Below, one piece after another: positions 19,801 to 28,270 of a DNA stretch of 64,000 nt. The notes below the pieces were generated by a model. It was not told the DNA's origin and searched no databases. It saw only the letters and a program-made list of their open reading frames with translations. Source of the stretch: an uncultured Prevotellaceae bacterium. GTDB taxonomy: Bacteria > Bacteroidota > Bacteroidia > Bacteroidales > UBA3663. The DNA is taken from positions 62,001 to 126,000 of the forward strand of contig ONNR01000001.1 of assembly GCA_900319235.1 (NCBI GenBank), given 5' to 3'. Within the stretch, counting starts at the first letter, position 1; every line of letters starts with the position of its first letter. Made by a program: the position numbers and the translations under genes.

Positions 19801-22800
19801 AGGGTATCTTGGCCTGGAACGAACGTGACAAATGGGAGGCGATAAATGATATAAACATTAAAGATAATAAAAGCTACCATGTAAAGAATATCTCGTTCGA
19901 TGGCGGAACTAGCTATTCTTATTCTGAACGTAGAGATAGCACTGATGTTACTACTCATGATTATTCAGGTCAGGAAAGTGTATATACTAACTTCCGACAT
20001 CACATGAAAGCCTCGGCAGGTGGATATTTCGACTCTGATTGGGGATTCGAGATTGAGACCGGTTTCAAATGGAGTGAAGTAAGCTCCGATGAAGATGAGA
20101 ATACAAAGAATTATGTAGAGTTCTCCTATGATTTCAGTGATGGCAATCGTGGTACAGACTTCTCTGTAGATATTTACAAGTCGCCTAGGGGTTATAGTAA
20201 TTCTTTCAGCATTCTTGGCGGTCAGAGCTATAATCCCTACGAAGGTCCGGAATATGCCAAGTATTTTGAAAAGAAGGAGAAACACCTCCTTTCGAATGGC
20301 ACACAACGAATGGAACAGCCCGATATCCGTATCAGCGTTGACGGCCAACAAAGTGCCAAGACGCTTACGGTAACTGATATCCCTGCGGGTCAGAAAAAGA
20401 ATCTGGTGCTGCACCTCACGAACAACAATCAGACACAGCAACCTTTCGACATGACCTATAATCTTATTGTCGTCGAGACCTCAAACAATAATGGTTTACA
20501 GGTTTACATGGATGGAGTTCCTATGAACGGGCGTTCGGTACTCATCCCCAAGAATGAGACGGTATTGAAGAATATCACCATTAGTCAGACAGATCAGAGC
20601 AAGCTCAAACACGAAGGTGTGAAAATACGTTTCGCCTCACCTTATCAGCCATTATCCATCTATGATGAAGTGACCCTCAATGCCACTTTCGTTCCAAGTT
20701 CATCGCCTGTAGATCTGATCATCAGTGAGCCTGTGTTCAACAGCGACAGTCCAGACAGTCTTGAGTTGAAGATCGCCAACTTCGACCGTAACTTCACTGG
20801 CTTGAAGTATGTAGGTGTTCAATACAAGTTCGAAGGCAGTACATCGTGGTCGGAATTCTGTCGATTCGACTCGGCTTACATTGCTGAAAATATTGTCCCC
20901 GACCGTGGATATCTGCGTAAGTGGATTGATATGCGAAGTGATGTCAGCTATCCTCAGGGAAATTATACCTTCCGAGCATTCACAATGACACGATATGGCA
21001 GAGATGAAGTCTATGCCTATAGTGACGAAGTGACTGTCATTAAGGACAACATCTCACCGCGTGCACTCACCACCCCGACACCAGCCAACGGTATACTGGG
21101 CTTTGGTGACGACATGAGCATCGAATTCAACGAAGACATAGTGCCTGGTTATGTTGGTCCCAAGAACGTCATTGTTACTTCGAAACTTAATGGCGCTCCC
21201 ATCGACCATGAAGTGTCACTAAAAATGATTTCGCGAGGTTCTGCTTCACATACAGTCAATCCCGTCTTCCTTAATGGTGACTTTACACTCGACTTCTGGG
21301 TGAAATGGACCGAAGGAGGCCAACTGATATGTCAAGGTGTGACTGCACAACTGTTCCGAATTTCCATTGACAATGATGGTACCGTAACTCTCAAGATGGG
21401 TGACACCGAGCTGAAAAGTATCGTTAGAGTACCACGTGACACGTGGACCTATATGGTTATGAGTTACAAGAGCAGCGAACAAACAGTCTCGATGCTCGCT
21501 GAGTGGGACATCGAATCTAAGCTGCTCTTCGACAAGGAGACCGTTGATTTCTCAACCTTCGAGGCTTTGAGTAGCTCCAGTGAGAACTATCTCTACATCG
21601 GTCGTGGCATTGTGGGGGCGATTCATGATTTGGGTCTCTACAACGTGTGTCTTGATGTCATAGATGCTGCTTCCAAGAAATACAATTCGAAAGACAACTA
21701 CGTGTACGGACTACTCCATTATTGGCCTATGAATGAAGGCCATGGTACTGTGGCTGCCGATATGCGTCATATCAATGATCTGATTGTGAACGACCGATGG
21801 GAAATAAATAATGTGAACTATTCCCTTAATATCAATCGGACAGATGATGTTTATGCCGACATTTCTCGCATTAACACTTCAGCAGGCGAAAGCTATGCGA
21901 TAGAATTATGGTGTGAAGTCACAAATGAGAGCGAGTGCACTTTGTTTGAGACGGGACGTTCTGACTTGACGCGACTTAGTCTGCGCTATGATTCCTTGAT
22001 GAATCTTGTGCTCGACTATGGTGAGAAATCACAGGTCGTTGCCAACAATAATGATTTCCCTGACCACAGTCATTGGCATCATCTGGCTTTCAACGTGGTA
22101 CGTGGACAGGCTGCCAGCTTCTATTACAACGGCCAGCGAACTGCGGTCATTTCCGAACAGGATGTGCCCACGTTTGAAGGTTCGAGAATGAAACTTGGTA
22201 CTGGTCTCTCGGGATATATCGACGAACTGCGAATCTGGCACGCAACGATCACTGAGAAACGTTTGCTTGCTAACATCTATCAGTGCCTCGACACGGCCGA
22301 CGTCTATTCACGTGGCCTGGTGGCTTATTATCCATTCGAGAAACTGGACACCATCAACGGAGTTCCCACAAAGGGAGCTACATTGAAGAATCTGGCACCA
22401 GTCAGTCATGCAAATACCCTGGTCATTCATGCTGATGAGAATTCGTTGAAGAGTATTGCAGTTCCACCTCTTAAGAATGCTCCCGAAGAAACAAGACTTA
22501 TTGCTTCTCCTGTAGCTTCGGAACGCAAGGTGGTCGTAAATCTGACAGGTGCTGGCATCACTCCGCGTGACATCGAGGGAACGACGCTCAACATCACTGT
22601 CGCTCAGATCCACGATATGCATGGCAACGTATCGCAACCTATTCGCTGGACAGCCTATGTACAGCAGAACACACTCAAGTGGGAAAAGGATTCGGTCAAT
22701 GTCTTCAAGATGTATGGCGATGATGCATCATTCGACGTCAATATAGTCAACAAGGGAGGAACTGTAGAATACTACACGCTGCAGAATCTGCCACAGTGGC

Positions 22801-24413
22801 TTACACTGGTCGAAAGCGAGATTGCTGACGATATGGCTCCTCTTTCGACAAAGACACTTCGCTTCCGCGTTAATCCGCTTACACCTATTGGCGATTATGA
22901 TCTGAATATCGGCCTGCAGGGCAATTATGAGATCAGCGAACCTCTGCGTCTTGTGATGAAGGTTCGTGGCGAGAAGCCCAATTGGTCTGTTGAACCGACG
23001 GCATACGAGCATCAGATGACCATCATCGGACATGTGCGCCTCAACGGATTCATCATGGAGAATCCCGAGAGCCTTGTAGCTGCCTTCATCAACGGCGAAT
23101 GTCGTGGTCTGGCTTCTCCTGCTAATATTCGTAATGGTGCCTATGTGACACTCAACGTCTATGGCGACAGCTATGAAAATATGGACTATCACAAACCCGT
23201 CACCTTCTCCATCTGGGATGCGGCAACCGGCATGACCTATGTGGACGTCAATGTCACGATTCCAGATAATGAAAGTGGGCAGGTGCTCTTCGAGCATGAT
23301 CTTCTCTTGGGCGACTACAATAGTCCCGTGGTTTGGACCAAGAGCAACAAGGCAGAGCAGCATATTCCTGTCCATGTGAACTGGAACTGGATTGCTCTTG
23401 GCGTCCAGCCAGAGAACAGTAGTCCTTACAAGGTGTTTGCAGACTATGATGGCTGGGCTCTCACCATCAAGGACCATGGTTCACAGGTGGCTTGGAGCAA
23501 TGGCACGCAATGGAAGGGTACACTCTCCGTGGGCGCTAACACAATGTACAAACTCAGAGTGACCAGTTTGCCATCTAGTCCTGTACTACCTACGCGACTC
23601 GCTGTCACCGGTCAGCAGGTTAATCTGTCTGAAACGCCTGTCGAACTCTATGAGGAATGGAACTGGATAGCCTACACGCCACTCTACACGATGACGGTCG
23701 GTGAGGCGCTTGCAGGAGCCAATCCTGCCATTGGTGACCGCATCAAGTCACAGACGGGAATCGCCATCTATGGTCCGAACGGTTGGGAAGGCAATCTTAC
23801 CGCTCTCGAAAGCGGTCATGGCTATTTGTACTACAATTCGACTCCCGGCTTCAAGACATTCGTCTATCCAACGCAGACAAGTAGCAATGCTCCACTAAAG
23901 GCTCCACGCCTGATGGCTCTTGCTCGCATGAACGATGAGCCTACCCTCTTTACGCCTATCGATAAGCATCTCTATCCTGACAATATGACGATGGTAGTTC
24001 AACTCACCGATGGGGAAGCTACAGTTGATACCTGTGAGGTTGCTGTCTTTATCGATGGCGAATGTCGAGCTGCTTCCCGTTCCATCGATGGTCTCTATTA
24101 TCTCATCATTGCAGGTGAGGGCAGCAATGTTCCGATGGAAATCGTCACCTATCTGGATGGGCGCCTCGTCCTGCTCGATAATTCGCATGTATTTGTCAGC
24201 GACGACAACATCGGTGATCCTTGGTCGCCCTATGTCATCGACCTGCAGCATCTGCCTGATGGTATCAGCGATATTAATGCCGACGATTATGATCCCGATG
24301 CATGGTATACACTCCAGGGCTTCCGCCTCAGTGGCCGTCCCGAATTGCCTGGCATCTACATCCACAATGGACAGAAGGTTGCATTAGGCAAGAAGGCTGT
24401 CGAAAATCGTTGA
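13806..24413 (+). CDS. Giant multidomain secreted protein (3535 aa) with LamG, FN3 and GLUG-like modules
   Basis: Residues 1-26 are a signal peptide ending VFA. Modules recognised by eye: two FN3-like domains (about 478-565 and 570-675); a LamG-like strand ELTLQLWAKP near 740; a GLUG-type region (about 795-990, FDGNGHTLKV and GGIVGG); the rest of a LamG fold ending GNVDDVRLWSRALTTKEI near 1175-1195; a carboxypeptidase-regulatory-like domain (about 1315-1378); a central region 1750-2140 with no family recognised; and two more LamG domains (about 2475-2618 and 2667-2845). BACON/Ig-like domains near 2960-3060 and two FI(N/D)GECR motifs near 3096 and 3418 follow. The tail GIYIHNGQKVALGKK resembles Bacteroidetes C-terminal sorting tails. 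A surface adhesin or glycan-binding role with its lipoprotein partner is inferred. Composition changes from AT-rich to GC-richer along the gene, consistent with mosaic assembly. Confidence 0.85.
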   Translation: MRPKHLFLKLAMSLILLATGIAPVFAGWEYQKIDGGEGGGGTYTFRNEKRYFGYDGNSYDSNHLDWFWTRKRFDGDKDQFYFEFEMRVCCDMIIEYDKKWYNKAFSDSEVKQTLLEGEVYVVTQDDVLHKLGTWKKAKTDGSYVTYSVDDDQQYGSFHTYNLNTDNGHVNVRFLPRRQAFLDGVKRIIFKNRLVFKDTRQWGWFQYEKDIDLNYFNEDKPMPKLSYDWNVDGSLTFTATDMRDITKDSRYKSQTYDVTQYLFFNNSRIKKHDDFNLVSDAVTLTHKSGNKMDIQFSKWYVNGGAFTTPVFLKYRGESNVSTNDTECGFSDVWYYQTYVTVMVDPYTRPENIVIEFDKWNKSNTITWSKREKAYYYDGSNTGSVDCKTDGKWYVLRYDKGVNVKTDGYKLLGSFNGTSSNLKYTDKDIEYDKDYTYRVVFLPSFLEEKYKENLVNLPGQSSSHSSSDLWDERTVSTLMEAPIKLSQDRSYEKAVRLVWEYNIQLKGLDWRIDYRPLGTTAWKTLGETLPIDIKQSETHFDTDGTVCDLIEYRVRTTVNGKEIYSNILTGNLPAGSYISEVKATTGTEDGEVKVKWKVARADKTNEAYYRVLRRPIGTEEWTLLTDNIHGTASEYEYEDTRVAAGTYYEYTVEAYGAKCDEQFVQTSSMIAPGFSQARGTITGHVAFGSGTAVNGVRVNLVKSSADESSDTPQYLSRYIDGEGKGLTWTADSTKYASILNGKSELTLQLWAKPMMEGGESKQAFLHLANAIELGVKRISDPSDYDVTVELPEGYDADGRFIIASVADWEHFASLVNSGNTKLNAVMAADIDLDESQTMIGDTEANCYRGHFDGNGHTLKVNYYVHSTTDRDGNYRTAPFSYVGDGFELQNLHVTGKISTNAKFAGGIVGGCVNGAILLTRCWSSVTIEGRAAGDGTHGGLISITGASSLKINSCLFDGVIMGEGLTNCAGMVGWIHDGYQAQLTNCLVNPESVPVSEGFYTYARSRYGSSHKLSNCYYTKVMGHEQGQSIAATDLTPSILGVDWTSNNLSQVVPQLIETEVSNLVSYNVNATVKNAKVNDPTNPVYCLYAVDLTSSDWRDYTVTEFQNLPFNNSDFTHVTARYKGGNWIFSVGKDSLICDTLTISNNVWNSCSRLSSSTLSLGGSSHNTGSTFKGNVDDVRLWSRALTTKEIDNNFDRILGGVEKDLVLYWPLDEGVNIRDYAFDVTKQDGICLENHPEIGANAVPSAVVPESLKLYGMTDAEGDYIIRGIPFQQDGTNYKVVPAFGIHQFSPNSSSMFVSPTSLTANNVNFEDVSAFPMEGYIYYYGTNIPAEGVMLYVDGDLQSKDGKAQQTDADGYYKISVPIGKHYVEAKLDGHTMAMGGRFPYEGTYNFDRAMTYDFADSTLVNFVGRVGGGERNDTLAVGFGASKNNIGIATITLKLNNESFSFNCQNDHITPATMDRSFESDTTSINSNTWAGIGNKSKYIYIRTDSLTGEFSAKLPPLKYITKSVKIDSNPDIEFTSLPEIDLTTVTKTLNDSIKVTKDGGVTSSEYYSYNTKQVFAYYAVPTLNIWQSDNSEGAFGERNILRYEIASGDSIDIYDIWKKEADGSINYRFNYPIFQMDEPYTFKIRGYEAYVNKDASSKVITDTIPLNDLTITIANEMGDEQSVISNIANPDSTGLKAGEVYNLKKNQKQLDEYGMASYSWNCGAPNVTAPYTRNFSVSFEKNGRTYVWDKLYAIALGELSQGNNFVTEGPDKPLMVLRDPPGAKSKTTWKSGKTTTKVRTSTKGWVASGAAIFNLAWGVRMETVEGMGFALVSKYQQSTIWDIKGKHQHTLLNKHEETWSTTVTDAVSTGTDIYHVGSPGDVFIGISNNFQLGDCTRLGFFKGIDGSIHLDCRDATMLSLQEKTSFYYSAYEIENVMIPKWKELRYELLTELPTKEACEKYENNSSESVYLTWYKKDSEVYGDSGTYIWKGPKDLPGDDKINYYNQQVKLWEGILAWNERDKWEAINDINIKDNKSYHVKNISFDGGTSYSYSERRDSTDVTTHDYSGQESVYTNFRHHMKASAGGYFDSDWGFEIETGFKWSEVSSDEDENTKNYVEFSYDFSDGNRGTDFSVDIYKSPRGYSNSFSILGGQSYNPYEGPEYAKYFEKKEKHLLSNGTQRMEQPDIRISVDGQQSAKTLTVTDIPAGQKKNLVLHLTNNNQTQQPFDMTYNLIVVETSNNNGLQVYMDGVPMNGRSVLIPKNETVLKNITISQTDQSKLKHEGVKIRFASPYQPLSIYDEVTLNATFVPSSSPVDLIISEPVFNSDSPDSLELKIANFDRNFTGLKYVGVQYKFEGSTSWSEFCRFDSAYIAENIVPDRGYLRKWIDMRSDVSYPQGNYTFRAFTMTRYGRDEVYAYSDEVTVIKDNISPRALTTPTPANGILGFGDDMSIEFNEDIVPGYVGPKNVIVTSKLNGAPIDHEVSLKMISRGSASHTVNPVFLNGDFTLDFWVKWTEGGQLICQGVTAQLFRISIDNDGTVTLKMGDTELKSIVRVPRDTWTYMVMSYKSSEQTVSMLAEWDIESKLLFDKETVDFSTFEALSSSSENYLYIGRGIVGAIHDLGLYNVCLDVIDAASKKYNSKDNYVYGLLHYWPMNEGHGTVAADMRHINDLIVNDRWEINNVNYSLNINRTDDVYADISRINTSAGESYAIELWCEVTNESECTLFETGRSDLTRLSLRYDSLMNLVLDYGEKSQVVANNNDFPDHSHWHHLAFNVVRGQAASFYYNGQRTAVISEQDVPTFEGSRMKLGTGLSGYIDELRIWHATITEKRLLANIYQCLDTADVYSRGLVAYYPFEKLDTINGVPTKGATLKNLAPVSHANTLVIHADENSLKSIAVPPLKNAPEETRLIASPVASERKVVVNLTGAGITPRDIEGTTLNITVAQIHDMHGNVSQPIRWTAYVQQNTLKWEKDSVNVFKMYGDDASFDVNIVNKGGTVEYYTLQNLPQWLTLVESEIADDMAPLSTKTLRFRVNPLTPIGDYDLNIGLQGNYEISEPLRLVMKVRGEKPNWSVEPTAYEHQMTIIGHVRLNGFIMENPESLVAAFINGECRGLASPANIRNGAYVTLNVYGDSYENMDYHKPVTFSIWDAATGMTYVDVNVTIPDNESGQVLFEHDLLLGDYNSPVVWTKSNKAEQHIPVHVNWNWIALGVQPENSSPYKVFADYDGWALTIKDHGSQVAWSNGTQWKGTLSVGANTMYKLRVTSLPSSPVLPTRLAVTGQQVNLSETPVELYEEWNWIAYTPLYTMTVGEALAGANPAIGDRIKSQTGIAIYGPNGWEGNLTALESGHGYLYYNSTPGFKTFVYPTQTSSNAPLKAPRLMALARMNDEPTLFTPIDKHLYPDNMTMVVQLTDGEATVDTCEVAVFIDGECRAASRSIDGLYYLIIAGEGSNVPMEIVTYLDGRLVLLDNSHVFVSDDNIGDPWSPYVIDLQHLPDGISDINADDYDPDAWYTLQGFRLSGRPELPGIYIHNGQKVALGKKAVENR

Positions 24414-24436
24414 TTCGTCATCTACTCTGTTCTTAA

Positions 24437-24472
24437 AACAGCAGGCTCATCTATTATGGTGAGCCCGCTGTT
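24437..24472 (+). terminator. Terminator after the giant protein
   Basis: AACAGCAGGCTCA (24437-24449) pairs with TGAGCCCGCTGTT (24460-24472) with one mismatch, followed by a T-rich stretch. Confidence 0.75.
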
Positions 24473-24560
24473 TATTTGATGATACAAGTCTGAGAAAATA
24501 ACCTGACATAATCAAAAAAGCATTCCCAAAGTCGAATTTTTTTCATTTCTTGGCCATAGA

Positions 24561-24593
24561 TTTGGAGATTACTTGTAAAGTTGTTATCTTTGC
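24561..24593 (+). promoter_or_regulatory. Promoter of the DUF4298 gene
   Basis: The -7 box TATCTTTGC is at 24585-24593 with TTTG at 24561-24564, about 20 nt apart, matching the Bacteroidetes consensus. Confidence 0.75.
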
Positions 24594-24641
24594 AACATAA
24601 ATCAATTATTATTATAAGAAACATATAATTCTGCAAATACT

Positions 24642-24953
24642 ATGGATATTGAAAGAATCAAACAGATGGAGGAGCGTTTCGACCGGGTGTCGGACGCTGT
24701 GACGAAACTTTCCGAGTCTCTTGAGGCTTATCGTTCCGTACAAGACGAACTTTCGATCTTGAATTCTTATTATGGCAGCGACGAATGGAAACAGGACTTC
24801 GCTGACGACGAGGCCGGGCTTTTGCCCAAAGACCTTAAACGAGGTGTACTGTCTGAAGACAGTGTATGGGATGTGATGAGTGAGAATCAAGTTCTTTTGG
24901 TACAGATGAGGGAACTGTTAAGAGCTACATATTTTGATATCTCACAAGAATAA
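24642..24953 (+). CDS. DUF4298 family protein
   Basis: A 103-aa acidic, almost entirely helical cytoplasmic protein. The N-terminal coiled coil (ERIKQMEERFDRV..., residues 4-60) and the GSDEWKQDFADDEAGLLPKDL segment near 45-65 identify it as DUF4298, a small family of unknown function found in many bacteria. It stands alone with its own promoter and ends at a bidirectional terminator shared with uxaA. Nothing in the sequence points to a specific role. Confidence 0.8.
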   Translation: MDIERIKQMEERFDRVSDAVTKLSESLEAYRSVQDELSILNSYYGSDEWKQDFADDEAGLLPKDLKRGVLSEDSVWDVMSENQVLLVQMRELLRATYFDISQE

Positions 24954-24976
24954 TGCTTTACTATGGCAATAATAAA

Positions 24977-25011
24977 AATGCGTGCCTGGATTATTCGTCC
25001 AAGCACGCATT
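24977..25011. terminator. Bidirectional terminator between the DUF4298 gene and uxaA
   Basis: AATGCGTGC (24977-24985) pairs with GCACGCATT (25003-25011). A-rich on the left and T-rich on the right, it can serve both convergent genes. Confidence 0.8.
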
Positions 25012-25031
25012 GTTTATTGGAAAGGATCGGT

Positions 25032-26540
25032 TTAGAGTGTTACACCGTTCTTGAAGATCGAGATCTCGTGGATGCCGGCAACCTCATTGTGGGTGTACTC
25101 GCCATTGGCGACACGGAGAATCTTGGCGGTAAAATCCTTTACAACTTCATCCATGCTCTTGTCTTCTACCAAGACGCCGGCATTGAAGTCGATCCAGTTG
25201 GGTTTGCGCTGATAGAGACCCGAGTTCGTGCTGACCTTCATGGTTGGAACGAATGTGCCGAATGGAGTGCCGCGACCAGTGGTGAAGAGTACGATCTGGC
25301 AACCGGCAGCAGCCAAAGCGGTGGCGGCTACGAGGTCGTTGCCTGGAGCAGAGAGCAGGTTGAGGCCATTGTTCTTGAGGCGCTCGCCATACTCCATCAC
25401 GCCGCAAACTACCGAACTACCTGACTTCTGGGTGCAACCAAGGGCCTTCTCTTCGAGCGTCGAGATACCACCGGCCTTGTTGCCAGGAGAAGGATTCTCG
25501 CCGCAAGGCTCACCGTGCGAGAGGAAGTAGTTCTTGAAGTTGTTGATGAGCGAGATGGTCTCATTCAGCAGCTCGTCGTTGCCGCAACGCTCCATAAGGA
25601 TGGTTTCGGCGCCAAACATCTCAGGCACTTCGGTGAGGATAGTGGTGCCGCCCTGCTTCTCGCAGAGGAAGTCGGAGAATGCACCAAGGAGTGGATTGGC
25701 TGTGATGCCCGAGAAGCCATCCGAGCCACCGCACTTGAGGCCAATGCGCAGTTTGCTGGCAGGTACAGTCTCACGCTTGTCCTGCTGAGCCTTCTTGACG
25801 AGTTCGGTGAGGAGATTTACACCATAGGGAACCTCATCGCCCTGAACTTCCTGGCAGATCATGAACTTCACACGGTCCTTGTTGTAGTCGCCGCAGAACT
25901 CCTCGAAGATGCGAGGCTGGTTGTTTTCGCAACCAAGACCTACAACGAGAATGGCACCTGCATTGGGATGATGTACCATGTCGCGCAGGATCTTCTTGGT
26001 GTTCTCGTGGTCCTCGCTCAGCTGAGAGCAGCCAAAGTTATGGGGGAAGTTGAAGATGCCGTCGATGCCTTCAATCTTGTCACCACCAAAGGCTGCACGA
26101 GTCTTTTCGACGATCTGCTTGATGATGCCGTTGACGCAACCTACGGTAGGGATGACCCAGACTTCGTTGCGGATGCCTACCTGGCCATCGGGACGCACAT
26201 AGCCTTGGAAGGTGAGCTGTTCACCCGTCGGCTCATATTTCTTCAGTCCTTTGATGTGGATGTTGCTGTAGTCAAGCGTGCCGGCAAGGTTGGTCTTGAT
26301 ATCCTCGTGATCGAGATAGGAACCCTGCTTGATGGCATGGCGAGCATGGCCGATGGGGAAGCCGTACTTGATGATGTTCTCGCCTTCGGCAAAGTCCTTG
26401 AGTGCGCACTTGTGACCTGCGGGAATGTCGGTAATAAGGGTAATCTGCTGACCGTCAACATCGACAACTGTGCCTTTCTTCAAAGGCTGGAGTGCTACGA
26501 AGACGTTGTCGGCAGGATTGATTTTCAGGAATTGTTTCAC
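25032..26540 (-). CDS. uxaA: Altronate dehydratase
   Basis: Converts D-altronate to 2-keto-3-deoxygluconate in galacturonate breakdown. The GTG start at 26540 gives MKQFLKINPADNVFVAL, which aligns with the known UxaA N-terminus, and a length of 502 aa (family about 495). Residues 1-90 form the SAF domain and the rest the catalytic domain, with conserved segments GYVRPDGQVGIRN, a GCSQLSEDHENT Cys/His motif, and GLGCENNQP. It lies downstream of uxaB in the same direction, separated by a 104-nt gap with a hairpin. An ATG-initiated longer version (from 26609) would read through that gap and lacks family support. Confidence 0.95.
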   Translation of the reverse strand: MKQFLKINPADNVFVALQPLKKGTVVDVDGQQITLITDIPAGHKCALKDFAEGENIIKYGFPIGHARHAIKQGSYLDHEDIKTNLAGTLDYSNIHIKGLKKYEPTGEQLTFQGYVRPDGQVGIRNEVWVIPTVGCVNGIIKQIVEKTRAAFGGDKIEGIDGIFNFPHNFGCSQLSEDHENTKKILRDMVHHPNAGAILVVGLGCENNQPRIFEEFCGDYNKDRVKFMICQEVQGDEVPYGVNLLTELVKKAQQDKRETVPASKLRIGLKCGGSDGFSGITANPLLGAFSDFLCEKQGGTTILTEVPEMFGAETILMERCGNDELLNETISLINNFKNYFLSHGEPCGENPSPGNKAGGISTLEEKALGCTQKSGSSVVCGVMEYGERLKNNGLNLLSAPGNDLVAATALAAAGCQIVLFTTGRGTPFGTFVPTMKVSTNSGLYQRKPNWIDFNAGVLVEDKSMDEVVKDFTAKILRVANGEYTHNEVAGIHEISIFKNGVTL

Positions 26541-26582
26541 TTTTGAATTAGGATTAGATGATGTACTAATAGAAAGGAAAAT

Positions 26583-26634
26583 AGGACAATTTACGAGCGT
26601 GGTTTGCAATAAGCCAGGGCAGGTAAATTGTCCT
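26583..26634 (-). terminator. Intercistronic hairpin between uxaB and uxaA
   Basis: A perfect 12-bp inverted repeat: AGGACAATTTAC (26583-26594) and GTAAATTGTCCT (26623-26634), with a 28-nt loop that starts about 10 nt after the uxaB stop. Read on the minus strand it is followed by ATTTTCC. It may be a partial terminator or mRNA-stabilising hairpin that sets the uxaB:uxaA ratio. Confidence 0.6.
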
Positions 26635-26644
26635 AAAAAGAATA

Positions 26645-28123
26645 TTAGAGGATACCCTTAACGGTTTCGAGCATACCCTTAGCCTGGATCTGATTCAGGA
26701 AGTCGGTAACCATATCGGTCATGCCGGGAATCTCATTGAGGTTGCCCTGCTCTTTCCAGATAAGATCCACAGCGCCAAGTACGCCTTCAGCCACCTTGCG
26801 GGTGTCGCCGGTTGCCCAGAGGTTGGTGAGCAGATCCATGATCTCTTGTGCATCGTTGGGCTGGATTGGAGCACCATCGGCGCGTACACCACCCTTATAA
26901 TAGGTGATGATGGCAGCAAGACCAAGCACGAGGCCCTTAGGCAGTTCACCCTTGCGCTCGAGATAAACCTTCACGCCGGGGAGATCGCGTGTCTGATACT
27001 TGGGGAACGAGTTGAGCATGATGCTGGTCACCTGGTGATCGACGTATGGGTTGTCGAAGCGCTCCAGAACGTCGGCAGCGAACTGCTTCAGCTCGTCCAT
27101 AGGCAGGTTGAGGGTCTGCATGAGCTCCTCGAACTGTACCTTGTGGATGTACTTGCTGATTACGGGATGATGGCAGGCATCGCGTACGATGTTTACGCCG
27201 CTGAGATATGCGACAGGAGAGAGGACGGTGTGAGGACCATTGAGGAGGGTAACCTTTCTCTCATGATAGGGAGCCTCGCTCTCTGCGATGAGCACATGGA
27301 GACCGGCCTTCTCGGCGGGGAATTCCTTGCGCAGGGCAGCGCATGTCATGTTGGTAGGACGCTCGATAACCCAGAGGTGGAAGATCTCGGCCTGGATCAT
27401 CAGGTTGTCGGCATAACCTGCACGCTTCTGCAGCTTGGCGATGTCCTTGCGTGGGAAACCAGGAACGATGCGGTCAACGAGGGTAGCGCAAACATAGCAG
27501 TATTTGTTGAACCACTTCTTGAAAGCTGCATAGTCCTTGCCGAAGTCGTCCTTCCAGAGCTCGATGTACTTCTCGATGCAATCCTTGAGGTGATGTCCGT
27601 TGAGGAAGATCAGCTCGCAAGGCATGATGATGAGGCCCTTCTTTGGGTTGCCCTTGAAGGTCTTGAAGCGACGGAAGAGGAGCTGGGTGAGCTTGCCTGG
27701 ATAAGAAGATGCAGGAGCATCGGTGAACTTGCAGTTGGGATCAAAAGCGATACCAGCCTCGGTGGTGTTGGAGATGACGAAACGGATGTCCGGCTGATCT
27801 GCCAAAGCCATGAATGCAGCATTCTGGCTGTATGGGTTGAGGGCGCGGCTGATGACATCCACACGGTCGAGGGTATCAACGGGCTTGCCGTTCTGACGGC
27901 CCTGCAGGTTGACGTGATAGAGGCAGTCCTGGCCATTGAGCCACTCCACCATACCACGTTCGATTGGCTGAACGACAACAACAGAAGCGTTGAAGTCGGT
28001 CTTCTTGTTCATATTCCAGATGATCCAATCTACAAATGCACGGAGGAAGTTACCTTCACCAAACTGGATGATTTTCTCGGGAGCCACGCTCTTGGGCGCG
28101 GTTTGCTTGTTTAAAGCTTTCAT
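26645..28123 (-). CDS. uxaB: Tagaturonate reductase
   Basis: NADH-dependent reductase of the long-chain mannitol dehydrogenase family that reduces tagaturonate to altronate. At 492 aa the length is normal. The N-terminal Rossmann entry IIQFGEGNFLRAF (residues 19-31) is typical of UxaB, which departs from the classic GxGxxG. The C-terminal catalytic domain includes KVTLLNGPHTVLSPVAYL (Lys-Asn region) and DACHHPVISKYI. It shares a divergent control region with uxaC and precedes uxaA. A fructuronate reductase role is possible for this family, but the operon with uxaA and the FGEGNFLRAF N-terminus favour tagaturonate. Confidence 0.92.
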   Translation of the reverse strand: MKALNKQTAPKSVAPEKIIQFGEGNFLRAFVDWIIWNMNKKTDFNASVVVVQPIERGMVEWLNGQDCLYHVNLQGRQNGKPVDTLDRVDVISRALNPYSQNAAFMALADQPDIRFVISNTTEAGIAFDPNCKFTDAPASSYPGKLTQLLFRRFKTFKGNPKKGLIIMPCELIFLNGHHLKDCIEKYIELWKDDFGKDYAAFKKWFNKYCYVCATLVDRIVPGFPRKDIAKLQKRAGYADNLMIQAEIFHLWVIERPTNMTCAALRKEFPAEKAGLHVLIAESEAPYHERKVTLLNGPHTVLSPVAYLSGVNIVRDACHHPVISKYIHKVQFEELMQTLNLPMDELKQFAADVLERFDNPYVDHQVTSIMLNSFPKYQTRDLPGVKVYLERKGELPKGLVLGLAAIITYYKGGVRADGAPIQPNDAQEIMDLLTNLWATGDTRKVAEGVLGAVDLIWKEQGNLNEIPGMTDMVTDFLNQIQAKGMLETVKGIL

Positions 28124-28224
28124 GTCGTTTTTGAATAATGATTAAAGTTAGTATGTTAGGTTTATAATGCATGTTTATTTCAAAAAAAGCTCAAAAAACA
28201 GAGCAATAACATGTAAAATTCTTT

Positions 28225-28255
28225 GCAAATATACTAATTTTATTTTTTAATCAAA
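28225..28255 (-). promoter_or_regulatory. Promoter of uxaB-uxaA
   Basis: On the minus strand the -7 box TATATTTGC occupies 28233-28225, with TTTG at 28255-28252 about 18 nt upstream. The leader is about 95 nt. Confidence 0.7.
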
Positions 28256-28270
28256 AAAAAAACATAAAAT

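Noticed and set aside
24420-24640. Gap searched for tRNA or other RNA genes
   Set aside because: Only a terminator and a promoter are seen; no cloverleaf pattern here, and none was recognised elsewhere in the window.
25515-26546. Plus-strand open frame of 343 codons opposite uxaA
   Set aside because: Mirror frame of the altronate dehydratase gene.
26846-28114. Plus-strand open frame of 422 codons opposite uxaB
   Set aside because: Mirror frame of a conserved enzyme, with no promoter or family support.
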